Source: Sclerotinia nivalis
Taxonomy: Eukaryota; Ascomycota; Leotiomycetes; Helotiales; Sclerotiniaceae
Length of the DNA stretch: 64,000 nt
Direction: 5' to 3'
Assembly (NCBI GenBank): GCA_029531795.1
Contig: JAPEIS010000008.1
Location: 930,001 to 994,000 of the forward strand
The translations under genes and the position numbers were made by a program. The notes below the pieces were generated by a model, which ran no database searches, was not told the DNA's origin, and worked only from the letters and a program-made list of their open reading frames with translations. Positions 45,120 to 57,055 of this stretch are shown one piece after another (position 1 is the stretch's first letter; each line of letters starts with the position of its first letter).

Positions 45120-46359
45120 TCAGAGCATCTTAGGCTTCGAGGGCCATGCTGCCGGTCTTGTGGATCGGTTAGTTGAGCAGTTCTAGGTTCTTCGAAATCA
45201 TGTTGACTCACCTAGTCAGGAGTAAAGTCTCCACCCCAACCTTTTCCCTCGATCTTAACCAGGCATTCAAATGCATCCGTAACATATGCACATCCCTCCC
45301 CATAACACCAATCCCCCTTTCCACACACGCCATCCTCAATTCCTCCTCATGCATCTGTTTCACGCCTCCCTCACTCTTAATCAACATATCATCCAACTCC
45401 AAATATTTCACTCTCCTCGCCACCTTCCTCCTTAAAATCGCATTCGGTAACCCGGGTAATCTCCCTCCTATGTAATCCCACATACTACTACTCAAACCCA
45501 AACTCCAACTAATATGCAACAACTGCGTCCGACGTAGATCCTGCACCGCCGTCCCCACCGGCGGAGTCTTCATGGTTAAATTCCTAAAACTAATCGCCCT
45601 CCTCTCTTCCAATTTCCTCCTATCCGCATCTATCTGTTTCGGAATCCGACACGTCCACGGCACTACACTACTAATAGCAATAACCACCAACGGCGTAAAC
45701 TCCGCACAAATCAGGAACACCAGCGCGAAAATAGGAACCCGTTTCACATCATGACGATTTCTCATCAACAGAAGAAAATCAGAACGCGAGAGCGATGCAC
45801 CTTTTACCGCGGATGAGAGCGACGATTTATATTTCTCATCGATCGTCGTTTGGATACTGCGGGAAGCGATGAAATTGTAGTAGATGTTTTTCACGCCCGT
45901 TTTGTAGAATTTGGCATAGGCTTTTCCGAGTGTAAAGGCGTATTTGAAGAAGAAGGGTTGATTGGGTTCGCGGATGGGCAGATCAAGGGGCGCGGGGAGG
46001 GTAGAGGCTGGTCCGTTGATGGTGTGTGTGGGGACTGTGGGTGAGGGGAAGGTTGGTCCGGTATGGGAATTGGATTGGGAACTTGAGAAGCGTTGGGGGG
46101 AGGGGTGAAGGAGAGATGTTGATAGGCTTGTCGTGGATTGGAATTGCGATTTGATGGTTGATTGAAGGATAGCAGATGAGGTGCGCATACTGCGCATGGT
46201 AATTGTGTTCATTGCATTGGTGGTGTTGTTTATATGTATATCTTCAATTCGATCTTTTGAATGTGAAAATAATTGTTGAATAGAATATGTGAAACGAACG
46301 GAATGATGGAGATTTATTAGTGGAGTGGCATTTTTTAATTTTCCGCATATAGTATCCAT
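45120..46359 (-). CDS. LETM1-like domain mitochondrial protein
   Basis: Model: complement(join(45120..45156,45212..46359)), 394 aa. The N-terminus is Ser/Thr/Arg-rich with several Met codons (MNTITMRSMRTSSAIL), consistent with mitochondrial import, so the true start may be downstream of 46359. The core has YAFTLGKAYAKFYKTGVKNI, then SRSDFLLLMRNRHDVKRVPIF, a membrane segment (LVFLICAEFTPLVVIAISSVV) and PWTCRIPKQI. This is the arrangement of the LETM1-like (Mdm38/Ylh47-related) ribosome-binding domain. The frame would stop just past LLLTR, but a consensus donor there and a 55-bp intron add PAAWPSKPKML. Such proteins sit in the inner membrane and help insert mitochondrially made proteins and balance K+. 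Confidence 0.82.
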
Positions 46360-46718
46360 TTTTGCACCGACGTCTTTTTTGGGGTCGTTTAGTTTGTGCA
46401 GGGATGATGATTAATTTCGTCTGTGCATTGGCACTAGGCTTTATTGGTCGAAAGTATTACAGTAGATCTTCGGCCATTGGTTGAATTGTAAGCCGAAAAG
46501 GATTCAGATAGGGACTTATTATGGTGAGATGACAGCAACACCATACATAGTACGACGATAATTCCATGACCCATTTGAAGTGAATACTAGGTATATAATC
46601 GCCTATCATCCCGAATGAATTTAAACACCATTTCTTTGAGAAAATATCTTGTAGACTCAAGCAGAGCCTAAGCTTCCTCGTCATCGATATCGACATCAAT
46701 AACCATCCATCTCTCAAT
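46360..46718. promoter_or_regulatory. Divergent promoter between LETM1-like and ferric-reductase-like genes
   Basis: A 359-bp gap between two genes transcribed away from each other, so it must hold both promoters. No specific factor sites recognised. Confidence 0.55.
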
Positions 46719-48834
46719 ATGACCTGGCCCTACCGTATCTACTTCAACCACACCTCTTCCGAAAAAGACCAAAGACGTATACTCCTCGACCGTTATGGAC
46801 TTTACGCCCAACTTTCCATTCTCATCCCCATCGTCCTGTATAATCTCTACCGTTTAGCAATATGGGTATATTCCGAGCGACAGCGATCGAAAGTTGATTA
46901 TTCGGCTGTTCCCAGTTCTCCTACCTTGAAGAAGAGGAGGAATTCGAAGAGGGCGACGTGGGGGAGGAAGGGTAGAAGTTTGGCTTGGTGGTTAGGAGGG
47001 GATGTTGGGAGGGGGTGGGGGGAGAGGGGTCATTGGATTGTTGCGGGGTTGTGGGGGGTTTGGTTGGGGTTTTTATGTGTGCATAGGACGGGTGATGGTA
47101 TGTGGATTTTATGTTTGTGTTATCGGTTTGATTTTGGCTATGAGTTTTGAGTATACTGGTCTGAGTAAAGTTACTGGGTCATTTGTGTATTAGTGGTGGT
47201 TCGATTTTCTGGAGAACTTGCAAAGGACGAACCCCAATGCTTCAATCCAAGTGGATTTGATACTTCAAGCGGATTAAGTCATTAAATGAACTCAATCATC
47301 CAAACAGAATGGTTGTATAAAAGACATTCAATTACCTAAATTCTCTCGTTGGTTGCCTGCGATCTGGGCTATTGGAGATTCTGGGTGTTTTGTAATGCCA
47401 TCTTGAACACCACAGCTAATGATATATCCAGATTATTTTCATATAACCAAACGATTTGGTATAGTTGCGGCATCGCAACTTCCTGCTCATTATGCACTGT
47501 CCATGAAGTCTCTATACTCACCACTTTCCATACTTTTTGGGTCATCCCATGAGCAGCTCAACACATGGCATCGAATATCCGGTCGAGTCATTTGGACTCT
47601 TTTCTTTTGTCACGCCAGCTGGTATTTAAATGCTTTCATCCAAATTGGAAATTTATCTGAGAAACTCACAACGCCCATCATAATCTTTGGAGTAATCTCA
47701 TTTCAGCTTATCAACCTCCTCATTATCACAAGTTCAAAAGCTGTTCGTCGCTGGTCTTATCGGGTATTCTTTATCACTCACCTTTTTGTCGCCATCACCA
47801 TAATTCCCCTTCTATTCTTTCATGCCGCTCCTCTCCGGATCTACATAATAGAGGCAATCGCTCTTTTCCTAATCGACATTGGCATTCGCAAATTTACCAC
47901 TTTTACAGCTTTCGCTACCGTTCGATCAGTGCCAGACACTTCTCTTCTTGAAGTCACTATTCCAGTTACTACTTCCAAAATTCCTCAATTCCAATATGCA
48001 CCAGGTCAACATGTCTATTTGTCTATTCCTCCATCATCCGTTCCCACATCAGCCAAATACAATCGTCATCTCCATGAATTTCTCTACAATCCATTTACTA
48101 TTGCTTCCGCTACAGATACACCGTCACCACAGATCACCCTGACTCTGCGCACCCTCGATGGCCCAACGACATCTGCCCTCTCATCCTTGTCCCACCTCAG
48201 TAAAGCCCGCCCACCACTCAACATCGAAGGACCCTACGGAACCTCCCGCAAATTCCCCAATCTAGCCGAGAAATTCGACAGGATATTACTCGTAGCCGGT
48301 GGCGTAGGCGCCACCTTTATCCTCCCCATCTACCGAGCCGCAAAAGAAGCAATGGAAAACGAAGGCCGAACCAATTCCAACGTAAGAATGATCTGGGTCA
48401 TGCGAGACGCAGCCGAATCATCATGGGCATTATCACCCATCAAACCAACCACCACCCAAGATGATGACGAAGAACCTAAAATCGAAAATTCAGATGACGC
48501 TGATATAGAACTATATATTACCTCTCCACAAACCTCTCACCCAACCACCACTCTTACATCTAATCTTACATCCACCTCCACCCACGAATCCAACAGTATA
48601 GAAATGCACACCCTAGAAACCCCCTCACTCCCAAAACCTATCACGCCCAAAAAATATTCACGACCGGATTTACGCGCGATCATCGACGAAACTTTTACAC
48701 AGGGACTAGAAGAACGCGTCGCGATATTGGTTTGTGGACCCCCTGGGATGGCGAAGGAGTTGAGATTGTATGTGGGGAAGTGGGTGCAGAGGGGGAGATA
48801 TGTGTGGTGGCATGATGAGGGGTTTGGTTGGTAG
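46719..48834 (+). CDS. Ferric reductase/NADPH oxidase-like transmembrane flavocytochrome
   Basis: Model: join(46719..47097,47432..48834), 593 aa. An N-terminal helix region is followed by FLCVHRTGD/DYFHITKRFGIVAASQLPAH and a ferric-reductase transmembrane domain. The domain has heme-ligand-type histidines in TWHRISGRVIWTLFFCHASWYL and YRVFFITHLF. The cytosolic part has the FAD motif YNPFTIASA (His of the usual HPFT replaced by Asn), VAGGVGATFILPIY for NADPH and the C-terminal CGPPGMAKELRLYVGKWV. It would carry electrons from NADPH across a membrane to reduce Fe(III)/Cu(II) or O2. The single 334-bp intron is long; a small missed exon is possible, although frame and motif continuity are good. 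Confidence 0.87.
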
Positions 48835-49239
48835 ATGTAGATGTAGATGGTAGATGGTAGATGGTAGTTTGAGGATTGTAACATGTATTTGATGTGTTTA
48901 TTTCACGTCAATGCAATGCCACGCCATCGATAGATTCATTAACTAATTAATCAATCATATAAAAAAAGATGCTGCATCGCGAATGCGAATCACTATATCT
49001 GATTAAATCATAGTAGATACCTAGGGATCATCAAATACGTAAAATATATTGAACTCCTCCGTAATTATCTCAGCATATGCATGCATTATTTGCTTCTTTT
49101 TAAATATCCATCCTCATCTTCTTTACAGACCAAAAGCTTAGAGCTTAATGCTTTATATTCAATTCTGGTTCCAGTTATCCGCCCATCCATGCATAAGCTT
49201 TAAATCCATCTCCATGTCCCCTTCAGTGATTAGCATGTC
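48835..49239. other. Convergent 3' region of the ferric-reductase-like gene and RRP6
   Basis: No gene; contains GTAGAT repeats just after 48834 and AT-rich DNA. Both transcripts should end here. Confidence 0.5.
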
Positions 49240-51989
49240 TCACTTCTTAAAAGTAGCACTCCTACCACCCCTCTCCCCACTCTGCACTCTCCCCATTCCT
49301 TTCGCCGCATTCATACTCTTCTGGTACGGATCGAAAGGTTTATCCTTCTTTGCCTTTCCACCCTTCCCACCTTTCTCTATCTTTTGTTTCTTAGAATTGA
49401 GTACCGAGTCCGCTTTACTGTAATCGAAATCTTCTTCCTCTACTTGTTCTTCTGGTTCTTCCTCTGCATCTTTGGCTACCTTTTCAGATTTGATTTTCAT
49501 CGCTTCTTCTTTTTTCTGCTGTTTTCTCAACTTTTTATCCGCTTTAAGTTCCGCTTTATACGCCGCTCTACGTTCTGCGCTTTCGGCTAAAACTTCGGCT
49601 TTACCTTGTTGTCTTTCGTTTTCCGCGATTGGGGTGTAGTCGAGGGATATGTCATATTTGTCGGTGACCTCTTGATCTTCATCCGGGTCAGTGATGGTTT
49701 CGCTCTTTCTTTTAGAGCCGCGTTTAAGAACGAATGGTTCGTCTTTTGTTTTGCTAGGGGTTGGTGTTTGGGCTTCGGGGATGACGAGACGGGATCGATC
49801 GGCAAGGGGTGTGGTTGACGAGGCGAAAACTTCTTCTGAGAGTTGGGGTAGGGGGATTGCAAGTCTCATGCTATTTTGATCGGGGGTTGTGGTTGAAGGT
49901 TCCCATATACTGCTTCCAAATGCACCTCCCCAAAAGGAAGATGTCTCGGTTGTAAGTTCGGTTTTATCTACGGGTGTTACGTCGAGTTTAGATGTCTTTT
50001 CAGATGTAATTTTTGCTCCGGTGTTAGATCTTGGGTTACCAGCCGCATCTAGTGATCGCCTGAGGACATCTATCAACTTTGGACCATCTTTTCCATTTTC
50101 CTTTGCCGCCTTGATGATTTCTAGTAGTTCTTGAGTGCGTGATTTTACACTGTAAGATATGGGCCGAATGATGCTCAGTAAGGCTATCATGTCCATGGGC
50201 ATGAACTTGGCTAGGTTGATAACAACAGAATTCGACATGACAAAATTTATGCTGTCATCGTCCTTTCTTGCTATCTGATCTCTCCAGGCATGTACAGCTT
50301 TGAAAACTGCGAATTGCTCGCTACTTAAGAGAGCAGGCGTTTTGTAAATTAGTGAAAACCATCCGCCCGGTCCTTTTCCGGATTCTGCATTGTATACCTG
50401 TCGCTCATATCGAAGTAACGAAGTCTCCTTTGACTTTTGCAGGACTGTCTCCATTGGATTTTCTTCAGGTGTTTCAATATTAGACGCGTCGATTAACTCA
50501 TTCCGTAAATTGTCAAAAATGTAAAGAAGGAAATGTGTGTCGGCTCTAGCATAAAAGAACATTTCTTCTGGAAGTGGCCTAAAATATTAGTGGAGGGAGG
50601 TTAAATACATAATATAAACTTACCTGATTCGCCAGTCTGCTAACTGGTATTTTTTGTCGGCATCAAAATCAATATACTTCTTCAATAAGAAGGCTAAGCT
50701 TCCTCCAGCGAATCCTAACCTTCTGCATGCGTAATGTGTATCGAACAAGCCAACGACATATAACCCAAGATCTCGTTGGAGCCATACGATATCCATATAA
50801 GCACCATGGAAGACCTAAGTTGTTAGCAAACATTGAAGAATTCTGAAATATATACAACATACCTTGATTATACTTGGATCAGCGAAGACTTCATTAAGTA
50901 CTTGCAGCTGTTGCCTCCATGGCTTGAGGGTATCCACAATCCAATCTTTTTCGCGGGTACTGATTTGCATCAAAGATACGAGACCAACATATGAACGAGT
51001 ATCATGATGCTCCAAGTCGACCGCGATTTCCTTAGCGCCTTTAAGCTCTTCTAGCATCTCCAGAACACCCTCGTAGGTATCAACAAATGTCGCAGATGTA
51101 CTCTCAACCGGTAGATAATTTATTGGTTCCGCCTTCTCATACATAGCACTTGGATATTGTAATTGTAGAATTTCCGTTTCGTAAGGATGTCTGTACCTAA
51201 ATTGCTTCTTAGTAAATCGTATAGTGGCACCCATTCGTTGAAGTTTCTTTAGTTTGTCCCGTTTTGCTTTAGAGCGACTGGCTCTGGCAGACTGGCTTAA
51301 TTCTTCTGGCTTCTTTCCTTTGCGTGGGGGTTCCAAGGGGAGCAATGCGAGGGGAATAAAATTAGAGTAGTCATACAATTTCTGGTCGTAATCGTTTGTA
51401 ATCATACCAAGACTATCCTCTAACGGCACCTTCGCATGCGGTTTGGATTTGAGAAGAGGTAGCCATGGTGATGTATCCTCATTGTCAGGTTTGACCTCGA
51501 ATGCGAGTTGGGGCTTCACCAGGTTTTGTGTACGGAGCGAGTTATCGAGTAATTTTTTCTGGGATTTTGATGTCGCAGAAGGCTGACAGATATCAGTATA
51601 TATTTTAATGGCGCATGCGACTCAATCCTCACCTCCTCGACTTGTTTCCTTTTAATAATTCCTGTATATTCATCGAGACAAGTATCGGTCTTTTCGAGCA
51701 AGGAATCCACAACATCCACGACACTGCGCCAATTGTTGTCCACGTCGTCGGCATCTTCTAGAATTGGTACACGAAGACCCGAGACTGTACCTGCAGATTT
51801 GAGCAAGTCATTGGCAAGCGCAAGTAAACGCGCATTCTGTTCGTCGAGAGCACTCCCCACCTCAGGATTTAATGATCGATGAAAACCGAGGTCTTCCGTC
51901 GATATGTAACCGGCAGTTTTGATGGTTGATACAAGAGCAGCTTGAACTTCATCTTGTAATGATTTAAAGTCCTGTGTATCCTCTGCCAT
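49240..51989 (-). CDS. RRP6: Nuclear exosome 3'-5' exoribonuclease Rrp6 (EXOSC10)
   Basis: Model: complement(join(49240..50578,50624..50814,50863..51582,51633..51989)), 868 aa. The N-terminus is the PMC2NT/Rrp47-binding region. The DEDD-Y nuclease follows: [20 protein letters not shown] (first D and E, about residue 308), [20 protein letters not shown] with FDTHYA (about 360-390), and [15 protein letters not shown] then [12 protein letters not shown] (Y and last D, about 433-437). An HRDC domain ([22 protein letters not shown]) and a long Lys/Glu-rich C-tail ending in a basic cluster complete it. It trims and degrades nuclear RNAs with the exosome. All introns are 45-48 bp and in phase. Functionally linked to NAB3 at 42-44.6 kb. 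Confidence 0.95.
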
Positions 51990-52360
51990 GATTGACAGGA
52001 TTAATTGTTGTTTGTGTAGAAAAGAATGTTTGTTAGGAATTCAGATACGATTTGCTCAAAAAATGTTCAAAGTTCAACTTTATTCATACCCTTGTCATTA
52101 TTTTAAACGGTGGAGATTGACTAGCGTACTTTTTAACCCTTGTTGTTTCAGCTTTTGGCTTTTGGGACCTCCGCATTTCATTTCATCAATCACTTTCAGC
52201 CATAAACTCTTTCAGTCGGGAACAATCTTCACAGACTTCATTCACATGACAAAGAACCTTACGAGTAGTACAAGGTATAAAGTAACATACAAGCCAACAT
52301 CCAATATCCAACATTCAACATTCAACATCCAACACTGCTCTACATCAAAATCTCTTCAAA
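51990..52360. promoter_or_regulatory. Divergent promoter between RRP6 and MDM35
   Basis: A 371-bp shared upstream region. Just before the right-hand ATG there are CCAACAT/TTCAACAT-type tandem heptamers (52300-52335). Confidence 0.55.
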
Positions 52361-52820
52361 ATGTCGGCTTCACTTGCACCTGAATGTAATGAAGTCAAGG
52401 AGTATGTAAATGACTTTTATCTTCTATTCTATTCGATTTGTTAAGTTTAGAGATGCTAAACATTTCTTAAAGACGATATGATTCGTGCTTCCTGAAGTGG
52501 TATAGCGAAAGTAAGTACATATGGTATTTGAAACACATATATAGACTAATACTTCTAGAATACCTTCGAGGTAAAGGTACGACCGATGAATGCGAAGCTT
52601 TATTCAAAGATTACAGGAAATGCTTAACGGTAAGTTTGGAATATCTTTCAGTAGTTCTGAATGATTTCCATTCTAACTCATGTAGGGTGCTTTGAAAGAG
52701 CGTGGTATCGATAAAATGCTTGAAGAGGCACGGGAGGATCATAAGGAAAATGATGCTGTAAATTTGCGGCGACCTTGTGAGTTGTACATGTTCTCTTCGA
52801 ATATAATAACTAATGGTTGA
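52361..52820 (+). CDS. MDM35: Twin CX9C intermembrane-space protein Mdm35 (TRIAP1)
   Basis: Model: join(52361..52401,52473..52510,52559..52629,52686..52820), 94 aa. A small protein with two CX9C motifs: C-NEVKERYDS-C and C-EALFKDYRK-C. The family signature FLKWYSEKYL lies between them and ALKERGIDKMLEEAREDHKEND follows. Mdm35 partners Ups1/Ups2 in the intermembrane space to shuttle phosphatidic acid and phosphatidylserine, and is imported by the Mia40 relay. Three tiny introns split an already tiny gene. A further donor (GTGAGT at 52776) with a branch-like CTAAT would, if spliced, give an immediate stop and an 80-residue protein ending near NLRRP. Either end is possible. Confidence 0.9.
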
Positions 52821-53686
52821 GAAGGATGAAATATATGCATGATACCAAATTGTACAAACACCACTACATACCTATGCATGGGAAAGGCGTCAGGTTGGTC
52901 TTGCAGGTTAACATTCTACTCTCATTGGGTAGAGGGGAGGTTGGAAGTATGATAATGGAGAGGCGGGAACATTCATATCCATCGGCAAAATATACCAACA
53001 CATCATCAACCATCAATAATTAATTATCTACATAGTCTGCCAGCCAATATATACATGACTTTGCTAGCTACCATCCTTTGAACGGAAGATTTATTCGGGG
53101 GAACATCTTCAATGATTCATGTCCTCTCTAGTCTCTGGAAACAAGTTACCATGTCATTATTACCTTGATTTAATATCAGTTATACCATGACAAGATCGAT
53201 GACCCAAACATCATCTTCATCTCAAGCTACACCTAAACATCTCCATTGTCCATCTTCCATCAAATCAAAAATTCGCCAAGTTCGGCATTGTTACACACTC
53301 ATACTAACACGTGATTATGTCATCTAGCCTAGAAAGCTTAATTTTAAACCCCTGCAAAAGAACAAATTGTTTTCAGCCTTCACTGTTCATTTCTCCAGAT
53401 AAGTTTAAGTTCCTGTATCGGGATTGGTTGATGTAGCTGGTTAAAGATCCAGAGGATCTAGAAAATTAATCCCGCCCAAATTCTGGACCCCAACTTAAAA
53501 TAAATATGTGGGAATCTCGAATCTCATACTTGTAAAAACACCTTTATACATTCTCATATCCATCCATTTTCCCTCCGCCTTTACCCTCCCTCCATCAACT
53601 TCTCCACTGAGTAACCCGCAATAAACCCTTCTCGAATTTCATACAGCACAGTCAGACGGTGATGCGCCAGCAATAGGAAACGATTC
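52821..53686. other. Intergenic region upstream of the small membrane protein
   Basis: No gene seen; the ORF at 52817-53023 lacks support. The right 150 bp is pyrimidine-rich and likely a promoter. Confidence 0.5.
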
Positions 53687-54091
53687 ATGCACCCCTTCTC
53701 TATTCTCACACTTGCCATTTTCGTAGCCGGCTACATCACTGCGAGGTGGGATCTGGTTACTAGACTTTATGAGCTTGCAATATTCGCATGGGATCACGGA
53801 GTAGTGGTTAGCTTTGATATCCCGTGTAACTAATTAAATGCATCTCACTGATATTACTTTGGCGCATAGGCACGCACACTAAAAGGATTCGCAATTCTTT
53901 CCCTGTTCTTCTTTCTATTCATCATTCCAGTGGAAAGGCTCGCGTCGAGGGAGACGACACTAGTAAATGAGCACGATGTCTACAGCGCGAACCTAGCTAA
54001 TATTCCAATAGCATCCGCGATCCGGCAGCGTCGGCATATCCGCACGAGAACAATTACGACGAAGGGGTTCATTTTGAAAGAAAGACTTTAG
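53687..54091 (+). CDS. Small two-helix membrane protein, family not recognised
   Basis: Model: join(53687..53806,53870..54091), 113 aa. The intron is phase 0 with donor GTTAGC, a CTAAT branch-like site and acceptor CATAG. Two hydrophobic segments (FSILTLAIFVAGYI and FAILSLFFFLFIIPV) surround a short polar stretch (TARWDLVTRLYEL). The C-terminus is hydrophilic and basic (IRQRRHIRTRTITTKGFILKERL). The stop lies only 18 nt upstream of the GPI1 ATG on the same strand. That spacing is too tight for a separate terminator and promoter, so it could be an independent gene with overlapping UTRs, the first cistron of a shared mRNA, or a mis-modelled 5' part of GPI1. Confidence 0.6.
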
Positions 54092-54109
54092 GACAATTGA
54101 GCATTTGTC

Positions 54110-56483
54110 ATGCCCGATCATGATGGTTTGATGAGAATTTTTTGGCCGAGGGATATACCGAGAAGTGATTCACCTGGAGTAATAGTTGGCTGGAGGAACT
54201 CTGGTCTTGATATATTTGTGGTTGCGATATTGGAGGATGTTGATGTGAGCAGTAATAAGTCTATGAAACTAGGACCGACTGACATAAATGCAGGCGCGGA
54301 ATGTAGAAAATGCATTGAAAGTCGGAACCCTACTCCGAAATGCAAGTCATCCTATTGAACGAATATATGAGTTATGCGGACAATCCTCACTGCAGGTATT
54401 GGGCCTGGCAAATTCCCCGAAAGCAGATGTCGATACTCTCCAAATTCGCGCAACTACAGGATCAGCATACAAATTACCTCAGATTTCTTGTGCCCGGGCA
54501 TCAACAAATCAAATAGTCGTATTTGATCGACCTCAACCCAATAGGATGCAGTACATATCTTTAAAGCCAATATCATTAGCATTGGATGACAAGGCTGAAA
54601 TGACGTTTCATGCGCCTGGCAGTGTTGATGCTGAGGAAGAAAAAGAAGAAATAAGACAGAGGAAGAGAACTCAGGAACTGGTCGAAAAGTTGAAGTATCA
54701 TTCTGTGGTTAAACATCCGCCCTCCCAAAAAGAACTTGCCTTACCAAGAATAGTCAATCAAATCAATTGTGCTTGGGAGGTCCATCAACTATTACAGAAA
54801 AACATCTCGCTTGTTGGAGCTCGGTCAAGGAGAAGTCTGAGCGTATCCGAAAGAGTAGTGGAGTCAGCAACCACAATGCGTGATTTCGTTCTTTTGGCAA
54901 TATGGCAATTGATCACTCTCTACATATATCCTATCCTCAGACGTGGATTTGTCATTGGTCTTATATGCCATAGATTTGCTGCTGAAGCTTTACTGTTGGT
55001 TCTAGAATGGAGAGCCAAGCCAGATTATGCAGCTTTGAAAGATATCTCCGCAACTGCACAACAGGTTGAAATTCGCTTACAACAATTCTGTTACTGGCCT
55101 ATGCAATATGTTACACTTCGGAGAAGTAAGAGAGATTGGGCCAGTGTAACGACAAGCCATCCGGAGTACATCAGGTTTTACAATAGCCTTTGGCTAGTTG
55201 CTAATGACGTGATAATTGGAATTGCATTGGGGTCCTATATCATTGATAATTCCGCTTGGGTTGCAGAAACCATCAGTGACATCCTAAGCACTTATTCGAT
55301 AGCTGCACTACGAAGAACGATAAAATGGTTGATGGACTGGCCAGCCGGCTTGAAACTCAACACTGAGTTAGCTGCTTTCTTGGGTGATTTGTTCTTATGG
55401 GTCATTGATCATTGGTCAAGTATGTTCATTTCCTACTCCAACAACATATGCATCAATTAACTTTTACAGGCTGTATTGAGACTTTACATCCAGTATTGCC
55501 TCATGTTATATGGGTCGTTGGTTTTTCCAGTTTTGCTGGAGCCAGTATGCCGATCGCCTTGTTTTCGGACCTACTCACCATTCTAACACTTCACATCTAC
55601 TCTTTTTATATGGCTTCTGCACGGATATTCAATTGGCAATATACAATCCTCCTCTCCTTATTCCAACTATTCCGTGGCAAGAAGCATAATGTTCTTCGAA
55701 AACGTATCGATTCTTGCGATTATGATCTCGACCAATTATTACTTGGCACGATTTTATTTACTCTATTGTTCTTTCTCTTACCTACAGTACTTGTATTCTA
55801 CTTGGCATTTGCATGTGCACGCATGGCGATTATCTCGTTGAAAGCCGTTTTAGATGCTTTACTTGCATGCTTAAATCATTTTCCACTTTTTGCCTTAATG
55901 TTACGAATTAAAGATTCGCAACGATTACCAGGTTTGTTCTCACCAGAAGAAGTTGTCAGACGACATTATACTAACATACAAAGGTGGTATACGATTTGAA
56001 CTTCGAGATGCCCAACAACTAGCAAGTCAAATACCTAGTACTCCATCTCCTCCACCAACATCTTATATATATCTCAAAGTATAATTTTTCCTCACATTAA
56101 TCTATATTCGCACTCTAACATAAAATTTATAGTCCGTCCCTCTCACTTTCCGGGCCATGTTCCACCAATATTTTCAACTCGGTCATCGTATCCGTAAACA
56201 CTACGCCTCACCTCGTGTTCTCCTTTGCCTAGCAACTGGTAAATTCGTCCCACCCATCCACCGCAAAAATCTTTATTCTCTTCAATACAGCATGTTGCCA
56301 GCGCGTAGAACGGGGATCATGTATATGTGGTATGCATTAACAGCGAGCACGGATGAAGGAAAGGAGAAGGATAAGAGGAGAGGTAGTGCTGGGTGGTTGA
56401 ATGGTGGGGTTGCTAGTTTGGCTATGGGAAATGGTCATTTGAGGAGGGGGAATGGGTATATGGCTAGAAGGGGTGGGCATTAG
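54110..56483 (+). CDS. GPI1: GPI-GlcNAc transferase subunit Gpi1 (PIG-Q)
   Basis: Model: join(54110..54244,54294..55419,55470..55931,55984..56078,56133..56483), 722 aa, phases consistent. The N-terminus (MRIFWPRDIP...SGLDIFVVAIL) leads through a hydrophilic middle to a series of membrane helices (LWVIDHWSSCIETLHPVLPH, LLGTILFTLLFFLLPTVLVF). The diagnostic C-terminal part is GGIRFELRDAQQ, SYIYLKSVPLTFRAMF, FQLGHRIRKHYASPRVLLCL, FVPPIHRKNLYSLQYSMLPA. It is part of the GPI-GlcNAc transferase that starts GPI-anchor synthesis on the ER membrane. The GH76 protein at 59.6-61 kb is itself a likely GPI-anchored client. The tail past the conserved block is Gly/Arg-rich. Confidence 0.93.
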
Positions 56484-57055
56484 GAAGAATGAGGAAGAGG
56501 GTGGGTACAGGAATGGGGATAGGGATGGAAATAAGGATGAGGAATGACGGAAACGAAAGGTTATGTTTTGTATATATGATTGGGTTTTGATGGATGGATG
56601 GATCAGACAGGACGAGATGAGATAATTAAAAAGAGTATATGAGGATTGGAGGGTTGGAGGCGATAGGTTTTGTATGTACTGTATGTAGATACGGATTACT
56701 TAATGATAATATTTCATGAACCACTTTATTTTGATTGTGTTGTAGTGTTCGATGCAATGCAATCACAAAGAGAATGTAGGTAGTGTGTAAAGCAATTATC
56801 ATTTGATGCCTTTTCATTCATCAATCATCAAATTCCTTCGTATCAATCCGTACTGGTTCTGTCGATCCCGATTCCATCTCCGCCGAATCCATCATCACCA
56901 TCATCATCATCATCATCATCATCATCATAATAATAATAATATACAAATCCAATCCCCACCTGTATGATCCCAACCTATAATCCTTCCTCCCCCTCTCACT
57001 CTCCATCCCATCCCCATCAACACCCATCTAGCAACCTCCCCTCACACCTCACACC
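56484..57055. other. Convergent intergenic region with ATC microsatellite
   Basis: Holds the 3' ends of GPI1 (+) and the LEA-like gene (-). An (ATC)n/(ATA)n run lies at 56889-56941. No gene found; low-complexity ORFs here (poly-Met) are artefacts. Confidence 0.55.
56889..56941. repeat. (ATC)n/(ATA)n trinucleotide microsatellite
   Basis: About eleven ATC units followed by about five ATA units. Confidence 0.9.

Noticed and set aside
56821..57027. Poly-Met minus ORF
   Set aside because: An artefact of the ATC microsatellite at 56889-56941.
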